This document shows positions 55,419-63,017 of a DNA stretch of 64,000 bases, one piece after another. Below the pieces are notes generated by a model. That model was not told where the DNA came from. It ran no database searches and worked only from the letters and a program-made list of their open reading frames with translations. This DNA comes from an uncultured Methylobacillus sp. (GTDB taxonomy: Bacteria; Pseudomonadota; Gammaproteobacteria; Burkholderiales; Methylophilaceae), in the NCBI GenBank assembly GCA_903824575.1, contig CAIJXJ010000041.1, forward strand, positions 1 through 64,000. Direction: 5' to 3'. Both the position numbers and the translations under genes were made by a program. Positions within the stretch are counted from its first letter, which is position 1, and the number at the start of each line of letters is the position of its first letter.

Positions 55419-55441
55419 GGCAATTCCTTCGCAAAAATTCC

Positions 55442-56389
55442 CTAATGCGCTGGCGCATTGAGGAAGGAGATTTGAATTTCCCGCCCCAACCGGTTGTTAA
55501 GCGCGATGAAGTCCTGCAGGAATTCATGCAGCCCTTCCTTGAAGATGTCATCCATGCGGCCAAAATGCAGGCGTGCGTGCGTTTCTCCGGCGATACGCAA
55601 ACATTCGCGGCCGCGTTGTGTGCAGATCTGCTCCAGTATGGGTGTCAATTCATCAAAGCAGGCGTGCAGTGAACGCGGCATGTCGTCACGCAACACCAGC
55701 AATTCCGCGACCTTGGATGGCAAAATGGTGTCGCGAAAAACCTTCTGGTAAGCCTCAAACGACGACACCGAGCGTAGCAGGGAACTCCATTCGTAATAGT
55801 CCACCGGACCGTTCAAGTCGCCAGCTGCTGCCATCAAAAGGTGATACTTGGCATCGAGCAGGCGAGCCGTGTTGTCGGCACGCTCGATGAAGGTGCCTAG
55901 CCGCAGGAACTTGTACCCATCATCGCGCAGCATGGTGCCGTAAGTGACGCCGCGAAACAGGTGCGAACGCGATTTCACCCAATCACAGAATTCACCGATA
56001 TCGGCCTCGTTGAGTCCGGGCTGAAGCCGTTGCGTCAGTTCCAACCATAAGGCATTGACCGTTTCCCACATCTCCGATGACATCGCCACGCGGACCGATC
56101 GTGCGTTTTCACGAGCGGAACCTAAGCAACTGACGATGCTCGATGGATTACGTGTGTCGAGCGCCATGTAGTGCATCACGTTGGCCGCGTTGTAATCGCC
56201 ATAATCGCGTTCGAAGGCGGCGACGTCATCGGCAATGAGTACCGGCGGCTGCCAAAGGGTGGCTTCACTTTCACCGGCGTGCGACACCAGCGACATGCGG
56301 TAAGTCACGTCCAGCACCCGCGCCATATTTTCGGCACGCTCGATGTAGCGCGCCATCCAGTACAAATGATCGGCGGTACGGCTCAGCAT
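55442..56389 (-). CDS. Alpha-E domain-containing protein (DUF403)
   Basis: A 315-residue all-helical protein. The start at 56389 gives MLSRTADHLYWMARYIERAE, the family's standard beginning, followed by RVLDVTYRMSL and conserved Arg/Glu-rich helices such as LRLGTFIERADNTARLLD. Alpha-E proteins are found next to circularly permuted ATP-grasp and transglutaminase genes and are predicted partners in peptide-bond formation; no activity is proven. Its start overlaps the ATP-grasp gene by seven bases. Confidence 0.92.
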   Translation of the reverse strand: MLSRTADHLYWMARYIERAENMARVLDVTYRMSLVSHAGESEATLWQPPVLIADDVAAFERDYGDYNAANVMHYMALDTRNPSSIVSCLGSARENARSVRVAMSSEMWETVNALWLELTQRLQPGLNEADIGEFCDWVKSRSHLFRGVTYGTMLRDDGYKFLRLGTFIERADNTARLLDAKYHLLMAAAGDLNGPVDYYEWSSLLRSVSSFEAYQKVFRDTILPSKVAELLVLRDDMPRSLHACFDELTPILEQICTQRGRECLRIAGETHARLHFGRMDDIFKEGLHEFLQDFIALNNRLGREIQISFLNAPAH

Positions 56390-57816
56390 GATGCCACCTC
56401 GTTCAACACCCAAGTGTCCTTGGTGCCGCCCCCTTGCGAGGAATTAACCACCAGCGACCCTTCCGTCATGGCGACCCGACAAAGTGCGCCAGGCACCAGC
56501 GACACGGTCTTTCCGGACAGCACGAACGGTCGCAGATCAACATGGCGCGGTGCCACACCCTGCTCCACCAGCGTCGGGCAAGTGGACAGCGCCAGCGTCG
56601 GCTGGGCGATATAGTTATTAGGGTTCGCCAGGATGCGTTGCCTGAAGTCCTCGACCTGCTGTTTCGACGAGGTCGGCCCCACCAGCATGCCGTAGCCTCC
56701 CGAGCCCTGCACTTCTTTCACCACCAGTTCGGCCAGGTGATCGAGCACGTAACGCCGGTCGTCAGGAATGGAAAGCTTCCAAGTCGGCACGTTGGACAGA
56801 ATGGGCTCTTCTCCCAGATAGAATTTCACCATCTCGGGCACATAGGTATAGGTTGCCTTATCGTCCGCCACGCCTGTGCCAATGGCGTTCGCCAGCGTCA
56901 CGCCGCCGTTGCGGTAAACCGAAACCAATCCCGGCACGCCCAGCATGGAATCGGCGCGAAATGCCAGTGGATCAATGAAGTCATCGTCGATGCGTCGGTA
57001 GATCACATCCACGCGCTTCGGTCCCTCGGTAGTGCGCATGTACACGGCGTCGTCGCGCACAAACAGATCCTGCCCTTCCACCAGTTCGATGCCCATTTGC
57101 TGCGCCAGGAAGGCATGTTCGAAATACGCGCTGTTATAGGCTCCCGGCGTCATCAGCACTACAGTTGGATCCTGCACGCCGGGTTGCGCCACGGCGCGCA
57201 AGTTGTTTAGCAGGACCTGCGGGTAATGCTCGACCGGGGCCACTGAATAACGACGAAACAACTCCGGGAACAGCCGCATCATCATCTTGCGGTCTTCCAA
57301 CATATAGGAAACACCGGACGGCGTGCGCAGGTTGTCTTCAAGCACGTAGAACTGATTTTCGCCGGTGCGCACGATATCGATGCCGGCGATATGGGCATAA
57401 ATGCCACCCGGCACATCCACACCCTGCATTTCCGGGCGGTACATCTCATTGGTCAGGATGCTGGCGGGGACAATACCAGCACGGATTATTTCCTGCCCAT
57501 GGTAGAGGTCATTCAGAAACGCGTTGAGGGCACGTACGCGCTGGATGGCCCCAGCCGACAGATGTTGCCATTCTTGAGCCGCCAGGATGCGTGGCACCAC
57601 ATCGAACGGGATCAGGCGTTCAGCGCCTGCATCTTCGCCATAGACATTGAAGGTGATGCCGACGCGGCGGAACAGCAGTTCTGCTTCGCGGGTCTTCTGC
57701 GCGAGATGGGCATGGCTGGTGGAAGCCAGCCAGTCGGTATAGGGCCCGTAAACTTTCCGGACCTTGTCCCCACTGGCTCGCATTTCATCGTAAGATTTAC
57801 TGATATTGATCGTCAT
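56383..57816 (-). CDS. Circularly permuted ATP-grasp protein
   Basis: A 477-residue enzyme of the circularly permuted type 2 ATP-grasp family (DUF404/DUF407), predicted to make peptide or isopeptide bonds using ATP. Cues are VLEDNLRTPSGVSYMLEDR, NAIGTGVADDKATY, LVVKEVQGSGGYGMLVGP and the C-terminal LVVNSSQGGGTKDTWVL. It is the first gene of the six-gene minus-strand operon; a region of about 150 bases upstream separates it from the cytochrome b gene and should hold the operon's promoter. Confidence 0.93.
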   Translation of the reverse strand: MTINISKSYDEMRASGDKVRKVYGPYTDWLASTSHAHLAQKTREAELLFRRVGITFNVYGEDAGAERLIPFDVVPRILAAQEWQHLSAGAIQRVRALNAFLNDLYHGQEIIRAGIVPASILTNEMYRPEMQGVDVPGGIYAHIAGIDIVRTGENQFYVLEDNLRTPSGVSYMLEDRKMMMRLFPELFRRYSVAPVEHYPQVLLNNLRAVAQPGVQDPTVVLMTPGAYNSAYFEHAFLAQQMGIELVEGQDLFVRDDAVYMRTTEGPKRVDVIYRRIDDDFIDPLAFRADSMLGVPGLVSVYRNGGVTLANAIGTGVADDKATYTYVPEMVKFYLGEEPILSNVPTWKLSIPDDRRYVLDHLAELVVKEVQGSGGYGMLVGPTSSKQQVEDFRQRILANPNNYIAQPTLALSTCPTLVEQGVAPRHVDLRPFVLSGKTVSLVPGALCRVAMTEGSLVVNSSQGGGTKDTWVLNEVASC

Positions 57817-57969
57817 GGTAATGAATTAACAGCAAGGCCCGTGCCAAGTTAATATAGTCAATAAATTCATTTGGTTAGCTATATTTCCATTAAAAATTTT
57901 GGCGGCATGCACCATACTTGGGCGAATAATCCGGACTGCGCTCTACAAAGAGGCCAGGCTTCATCAGAA

Positions 57970-58704
57970 TTATTGCGAATAATTCAACTCCCCATTCCTG
58001 ATCAATGTATCAATGCTGTTTTCTGCCTGCAGCCAATCCTCCCAGGCACGCCCGGACTCAAAGCCATGTCGTTCGGCGATGTAATAGGCGGCTTCTTCGA
58101 TATATCGGATCCGAATGAACTCAGGCACCGTCATGTCGGGTATTTCATCATGTCTGTTGCCCATCGGGTTCAGCCTGCGCACCTTTTCACCCGTAATCAT
58201 GGCCCATGGCAGATTTTCCCGATGCACCACGCTTCCCGCAACAACACCCAGCAGATGAAGGGCGATGACCATGGTCCATAAATTTGCCACCCAGCCATGC
58301 AAATTCTTGATCTGATCCACTCCCAGCAGAACGTGCGGAAAGGACCATTCATTGAAAGACAGATAGCCCGTGATTACCGTCAGCGTGCCAAGTGCCAGCA
58401 TGGCATAGACGGCCAGGGCCCCCGCAGGATTGTGGCTGATATGCCGCTTAGCCTTGCCCTTGGCCAGACCCAGCAGATAATTGACGCCCGCAATCGGATT
58501 GGGCGGGAATCTGCGAAACGAAGAAAAATCACGCATGCCGAATCCCAGCAGCCAGCGGATTGCAATCACGACCCCGGCGATGGTTCCAGCCTCGATGTGA
58601 ATGTCACGCATCAGTTCCGAATTCCGGGTATAAAATGCAGCAACAAATGCCACGACCAGCACCCAATGCATCAACCTGATGGGAATTGACCAAACCTTGA
58701 TCAT
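57970..58704 (-). CDS. Cytochrome b561-like protein fused to a DUF2934-type C-terminus
   Basis: A 244-residue membrane protein from the ATG at 58704. The first 175 residues hold four helices with heme-ligand candidates in PIRLMHWVL, MRDIHIEAGT, IKNLHGWVANL and IALHLLGVV, typical of the diheme b/b6-domain cytochromes. The last 60 residues (EFIRIRYIEEAAYYIAERHG followed by SGRAWEDWLQAE) look like DUF2934, usually a free-standing soluble domain. No c-type partner is adjacent. A 36-residue Cys-rich ORF ends two bases before its start. Confidence 0.85.
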   Translation of the reverse strand: MIKVWSIPIRLMHWVLVVAFVAAFYTRNSELMRDIHIEAGTIAGVVIAIRWLLGFGMRDFSSFRRFPPNPIAGVNYLLGLAKGKAKRHISHNPAGALAVYAMLALGTLTVITGYLSFNEWSFPHVLLGVDQIKNLHGWVANLWTMVIALHLLGVVAGSVVHRENLPWAMITGEKVRRLNPMGNRHDEIPDMTVPEFIRIRYIEEAAYYIAERHGFESGRAWEDWLQAENSIDTLIRNGELNYSQ

Positions 58705-58705
58705 G

Positions 58706-58816
58706 TCAAGTCCGGCAACCAAGGTAAAGCTTGCAATAACGGTTACCGCCCGAATGGCAAATATAGGTGGCGTAGCAGCGCTCTACCCCACTTCGCTCCA
58801 GGTCTTCAATCACCAT
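58706..58816 (-). CDS. 36-residue Cys-rich small ORF upstream of cytochrome b
   Basis: Reads MVIEDLERSGVERCYATYIC then HSGGNRYCKLYLGCRT, with four Cys and a strong AAGGAG site before the ATG at 58816. The TGA is one base from the cytochrome ATG (TGACATG), so translation of the two would be coupled. I recognise no family; it could be a leader peptide or a small metal- or redox-sensing protein. Confidence 0.6.
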   Translation of the reverse strand: MVIEDLERSGVERCYATYICHSGGNRYCKLYLGCRT

Positions 58817-58916
58817 GCCGCACTCCTTCGTTTTCAAAGCACCTCACAATGACTCAGCAAGTTGCATGCCAATATATTGAGTGATTGTGACGACACCATG
58901 AATTCTGGAAATATGG

Positions 58917-60170
58917 CTAATTGCCTTCTGCGGCCTCACAATCCAGATCGAAGCAAAGAACACGAATTCCTTCCCGGCTATCATAGGCTAGCGACAAGGT
59001 GACGCATAAGCGGCCAGTACGGATTGAAAGATAAGGCCGCGTACACTGCACTTCTCCAGGCCTTGACATGGCGCGCAGCCAATAGGGGCGGCGAATCCAT
59101 ATGGCACCCTGCCCGCTTTCCAGCGGTTTGAAATGACGGTCTCCCAGATAGACGGCGCTTTGATTTACACAAGTTTCACCAAGCTGTTTTCCGTGGTGGT
59201 CGAGCAAATAGCAGCATTCCCCACCCTTCGGTACCAGCAACGGCTTAAAGCAATCAAGATTCTCAGAGAAAATGCCCGCGTTCCCCTCCAGGCAAGCGAC
59301 AGCGCGTTCCAATGCTGCAACATAAGACTGATATTTGTCGCCGCCCTGCCTCAATCCCAGCACTTCGCGGTATTGCGTGAACAGCTCCGACACAACTGTC
59401 GCGGCACTGTCAGCAACAATAGGACCTGAGACTGGCCGGCCGAAGTAATACCCTTGTACCAATTCGGCGCTGGTTTCCATCGCAATCATGGCCTCAGCTT
59501 CATTCTCAATGCCTTCGACCAGTACCAGGCTGCCGGCCTCATGCAAAGTGTTCACGATGTTGGGCAACATGCGTCTGGCAACAACATCGTTGGCAGCGTT
59601 ACAAATAATGGATCGGTCCAATTTGACGATATGCGGCTTCAACCGCCAGATGCGCTGAAAATTGGAACTGCCGGCACCAAAATCATCAATGGCGATGAGA
59701 CATCCCAAGTCGCGATAGAAAGCCACACAATTGTCCAGGCTCGGTTCATCGACCAGGGTATTTTCCAGTATCTCCACGACGATCTGATCGGGCGACAACC
59801 CTGCGGCCGCCAGCAACTCCCGAAAGAAAGTTCCGTATTTTTTGCCGTGTACAATGACATTTGGATTAATGTTGAGAAATAACCAGCCTGTAGGGTGGTT
59901 CGCCTGCTTAAAGTTGCTGACGTGCAAGGCACGGCAAAGCCGATCCAGATAAACAATGTCGAATTCGGTTTGTGCGAGACTGAAAATTGCCGGCGGATAT
60001 ACCGGTTTACCAGCTTGGGAGTAGCCCCGTACTAACGCTTCGAAGCCTACAGCTCGATGATGAGCCAGGCTGATGATCGGCTGAAAAGCAGTTTCAAGTG
60101 TTACCCCTGAAAAACCTGCAGATAGCCCGCTAGCCGCAGTGTCAATATTCTTGATGATGTGCTTTAACAT
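58917..60170 (-). CDS. EAL-domain c-di-GMP phosphodiesterase with C-terminal sensor-like domain
   Basis: A 417-residue cytoplasmic protein. The EAL domain (about 20-260) keeps the catalytic set: EALVRG, the Asn in NINPNV, Glu in VVEILENTL, DDFGAGSSN, Lys in VKLDRS, EGIENEAE and QGYYFGRP, so it is probably active. Residues about 270-417 form a second domain with Cys-rich text (GGECCYLLDHHG) and RPYLSIRTGRLCVTLSLAYD, similar to the regulatory domains found after EAL in YcgG-like proteins. With the HD-GYP and PilZ proteins it adds to the window's c-di-GMP theme. Confidence 0.9.
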   Translation of the reverse strand: MLKHIIKNIDTAASGLSAGFSGVTLETAFQPIISLAHHRAVGFEALVRGYSQAGKPVYPPAIFSLAQTEFDIVYLDRLCRALHVSNFKQANHPTGWLFLNINPNVIVHGKKYGTFFRELLAAAGLSPDQIVVEILENTLVDEPSLDNCVAFYRDLGCLIAIDDFGAGSSNFQRIWRLKPHIVKLDRSIICNAANDVVARRMLPNIVNTLHEAGSLVLVEGIENEAEAMIAMETSAELVQGYYFGRPVSGPIVADSAATVVSELFTQYREVLGLRQGGDKYQSYVAALERAVACLEGNAGIFSENLDCFKPLLVPKGGECCYLLDHHGKQLGETCVNQSAVYLGDRHFKPLESGQGAIWIRRPYWLRAMSRPGEVQCTRPYLSIRTGRLCVTLSLAYDSREGIRVLCFDLDCEAAEGN

Positions 60171-60789
60171 GCAGGCCTTGGGTTTGTTTTTTTAAAGAAC
60201 GTCATGTGGTCGGTAAGGCGTCAACTATCCACGTCGCTTTTTTCAACCCGTTGAATATCTGTTCTCACCGACACAGGGATTTTGCAGTCGGCCAAGTCGT
60301 TCTTGATGACTTGTGAATATTAATAGCAAGTTTTACGCCATGACTCCATGACCATAGACAACAGGGTTATTTTCTACGAGGCCGCAATAAATGCACCATG
60401 ATGGGGCGCCATCAATACCAGCCCAAGGCCGATGCCTCATTGGCGGGCGTATCAAGTGCGCCAGGAGGCTGCCCATGATTACCACAGCGGATATTGAACA
60501 AGCCTTAGCCGGAATTGCACTTACTTAAGCTCCCTGTCGTGATCATGTATCTTAATTTTCCTGCGGGCGAAGTCACGCAAAACCTTTAACCAGAGGTACC
60601 CGCCCTGATTCAAATGCTTACGCCCATGACTTCATCGTCATGCGGCTTAAATAAGTGCCATTCCTTTTAGACTTAACTTTTCAAGCTGGTAATAAAGAGG
60701 GTAATGAGAAAACTGGTAGAACATTCGCGCCAGTGAACTGCTTATGTGGCGCGATACTGATTCCCGCGCCACTAAAAAGAGAGCATGGC
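60171..60789. other. Intergenic region, no supported gene
   Basis: About 620 bases before the split hsdR-like gene. A very short frame at 60476-60529 (MITTADIEQALAGIALT) has a good AGGAGG site and may be a gene remnant. A hairpin GTGGCGCG/CGCGCCAC at about 60743-60770 stands just before the hsdR-like start. Nothing else can be supported. Confidence 0.4.
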
Positions 60790-60834
60790 ATGCCAATTGT
60801 CGTACCCGAACAAGAGTTTCAAAGGTTGTTGCAC
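60790..60834 (+). pseudogene. 5' fragment of a split type I restriction (hsdR-like) gene
   Basis: Fifteen codons from an ATG, MPIVVPEQEFQRLLH, ending in the 15-bp repeat that recurs at 62807-62821. Beyond it the frame runs into unrelated sequence. Joined to the fragment starting at 62822 it gives a continuous, plausible HsdR N-terminus (see that entry). Confidence 0.7.
60820..60834. repeat. Left copy of 15-bp direct repeat flanking hipBA
   Basis: CAAAGGTTGTTGCAC, identical to 62807-62821 and in the same reading frame of the interrupted gene (codes QRLLH). Confidence 0.9.
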
Positions 60835-60889
60835 AGTTGCTTGCGCATTGGTTTTTTCGGTTTTCCGTATTCCGTTACATCACTAAATA

Positions 60890-62218
60890 TCAAAACAACT
60901 CTTTGCTGACTTTTTTGATTTCATTGGCCATAAGAAGGTGACGCTGACATTCAGTTTTGATTGTCGCTTCGACGCGCTCAATAGTTTGAACATCAGCCCC
61001 TTCATCGATAACTTCGCGCTTTACTTCATCAATAACGCTGAGAATCTTCTGTGCCTCGTCTTTCAGTATCTTGCTGACCAAGTTAAATTTCAGTCCGCAT
61101 CCAGTTGCAAAATTAGCCCATTCATACGGACAAAGCTGTTCTGACGTAAATGCGTCTCCAATAGCCATTGCATAGCTCTTATCAATCGCATCATTTTTGA
61201 AAGATGCTCCGCTGACCAAATCGTAGGCTGGTGCCATGCTCAATCCGGCACTACTCGATCTGAAGGAAATTTTTTTGGCATGAGCATCAATATTTCCGAT
61301 TAGCACGTGATAAATAGCCCATCGTAGCAAGTCGAGACGCTGCTTTGCCGGGGTTGAAGTATGCTTTTCCAGTAATTCAAATAATGCCTTGTAACTTGCC
61401 CCCGAACGAATGTGCGCAACATCCCTGCCAGATCCGAACGGTCGTTCCATTTTGAAGCCAGTTGACAGCCCAAGCGCCTGGCATCCGTCAATGTAATGTA
61501 GGCGTTCAACACCGTCACCGGTCATTTTTCGATCAAATCTTGTCACCACCAACACGGGTTCTGGTACGTGCATCAGTGTGACAGGGGCCACTGGAAGCCG
61601 TATGCGCTCAGCAAGGCGCATGCAAAAAAATTCATTCGACGTCATGCCACGCATTGCATCCGACACCGGTTCAGGTTTAAGGATGTGAGTGGAGGCGACC
61701 TTTTGTCCTTCCGGTAAGTACCATTTACCGTCAAGAAGCAATGCAGCAATCTTGTCCTGGAATCCAGCAATAGACAGACGAACCTTCCCATCCCATACCG
61801 TGAATGATTGATGTGGTCGCGCCCTTATTTTCTTGGAAATCTCTTCGTCCGTCAGTTCTCGCAGCTTTTGTTCCTGTGTATAGCGTCCAACACTGAGTGC
61901 TCCGGAAGTTTCTTTGCCGATCACCATCAGCATGCCCATTAGATTGGATTTGGATATCTGATTGGCAATAGCAGCATCATCCAGAGCCTGACCTTCCGGA
62001 AGAAGATTTTCAAAAAACTGGCGAACAGCGGCACTATGATGTCCTTTACTTGCCTCCACTGTCGGTTCAAGCGGCAGTTGTGGACTGAGAGGAAATCGAT
62101 CTTCTCGCCCCAGCCATGTCACATCATATTGGAACGAAAACTGATTTAACTTGGCATCATGCGTTAGCCATCCAACAGTTTTCCCATTCATAAGAATTTC
62201 TACTTGGATCTGCTGCAT
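60890..62218 (-). CDS. hipA: HipA-family serine/threonine kinase toxin
   Basis: A 442-residue HipA kinase, which in E. coli phosphorylates glutamyl-tRNA synthetase and causes growth arrest. N-terminal LMNGKTVGWLTHDAKLNQFS, the FFENLLPEGQ stretch, the Gly-rich ATP loop region, and the catalytic IGNIDAHAKKIS with Asp and the metal-binding LVSGASF-type motif (APAYDLVSG) are intact. It begins two bases after hipB and ends inside the segment flanked by the 15-bp repeats. Confidence 0.92.
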   Translation of the reverse strand: MQQIQVEILMNGKTVGWLTHDAKLNQFSFQYDVTWLGREDRFPLSPQLPLEPTVEASKGHHSAAVRQFFENLLPEGQALDDAAIANQISKSNLMGMLMVIGKETSGALSVGRYTQEQKLRELTDEEISKKIRARPHQSFTVWDGKVRLSIAGFQDKIAALLLDGKWYLPEGQKVASTHILKPEPVSDAMRGMTSNEFFCMRLAERIRLPVAPVTLMHVPEPVLVVTRFDRKMTGDGVERLHYIDGCQALGLSTGFKMERPFGSGRDVAHIRSGASYKALFELLEKHTSTPAKQRLDLLRWAIYHVLIGNIDAHAKKISFRSSSAGLSMAPAYDLVSGASFKNDAIDKSYAMAIGDAFTSEQLCPYEWANFATGCGLKFNLVSKILKDEAQKILSVIDEVKREVIDEGADVQTIERVEATIKTECQRHLLMANEIKKVSKELF

Positions 62219-62220
62219 AA

Positions 62221-62499
62221 TTACCTCAGCTTGAACTTAGTTGGCTCGCGATCTTCAGCAGGTACCATAAAGAGGGCAACGCCAAGTCCATTAGCAGCGG
62301 TTAGCGCATTACCAAAGTTTACCGAAGCTTTCCCAAGTTCAATGTCTGAAAGTGTCTGCTTTGCCATGCCAAGTATTAGTGCCGCTGCTTCGAGCGTCAG
62401 ACCCGAGCGTGTGCGTGCAGCACGAACAGCCTCTCCAAATTGCTTTGTTGCAAGCAACTCTGGGCTATCTGGAAATGGTGTTGGTTTAACTGTGCGCAT
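62221..62499 (-). CDS. hipB: HipB-family HTH antitoxin
   Basis: A 92-residue protein with a Cro/CI-type helix-turn-helix (FGEAVRAARTRSGLTLEAAA, LILGMAKQTLSDIELGKAS) that should bind HipA and repress the operon. Three operator-like palindromes lie directly upstream of its ATG. Confidence 0.9.
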   Translation of the reverse strand: MRTVKPTPFPDSPELLATKQFGEAVRAARTRSGLTLEAAALILGMAKQTLSDIELGKASVNFGNALTAANGLGVALFMVPAEDREPTKFKLR

Positions 62500-62503
62500 A
62501 TCT

Positions 62504-62625
62504 ATTATCCTATCATATTAGGATAATAAAGGTTTAACCGTGATGAGTCGATTAAAATCCTTTTTTGGTAGGATTATATAGAATAAACTGATGAATCGGC
62601 TAATATATCCTATTATGGTAGGATT
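62504..62625. promoter_or_regulatory. Three HipB-operator-like palindromes spaced exactly 50 bp
   Basis: O1 62506-62525 TATCC-N10-GGATA (extended to a near-perfect palindrome 62504-62527), O2 62556-62575 AATCC-N10-GGATT, O3 62606-62625 TATCC-N10-GGATT. The centres are 62515.5, 62565.5 and 62615.5. The E. coli operator is TATCC-N8-GGATA, so the half-site is the same but the spacer is two bases longer. Confidence 0.85.
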
Positions 62626-62806
62626 TTATTGTTTTTGATTACGCAATTTGTAATCAGCACTTGCCTGAAACAGATAACAAATTGAATTTATTCGACTTTT
62701 AACCGGACACTAGTGGGCAGTTTTTGAGATTAAAACCAAAGGGAGATTACGCCAAGCGAGATAATTGGAATAGTTAATCAGGGCAAAGCCGGGGGTTACC
62801 TTACTC

Positions 62807-62821
62807 CAAAGGTTGTTGCAC
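62807..62821. repeat. Right copy of 15-bp direct repeat flanking hipBA
   Basis: CAAAGGTTGTTGCAC, identical to 60820-60834; the distance between equivalent bases is 1987. Confidence 0.9.
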
Positions 62822-62995
62822 GAAGCGGCATTTGAAGACGTAGTAATGGCGGCACTAGCTGCCAGTCCATTGTATAGCGCTCGCGATGCCTACCACTTCG
62901 ACGCGACAACCCTGCTCGATGTCGATCAGTTACGGGACTTCGTTGAAACGACCCAGCCTAAGGAGTTGGCTAAACTGCCAAAATTCAATCAGGCA
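62822..62995 (+). pseudogene. 3' part of the split hsdR-like gene, itself truncated
   Basis: Continues in frame from the repeat: EAAFEDVVMAALAASPLYSA, then a YHFDATTLLDVDQLRDFVET stretch and TQPKELAKLP, matching the N-terminal region of type I restriction subunits (the FExx.. start and the TQPKxWxKL-like motif). After KFN the frame becomes unrelated sequence overlapping the next gene, so only about 75 residues of a roughly 1000-residue protein survive. Confidence 0.75.
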
Positions 62996-63017
62996 CAATC
63001 AGGCAAGTCATGCTGCG

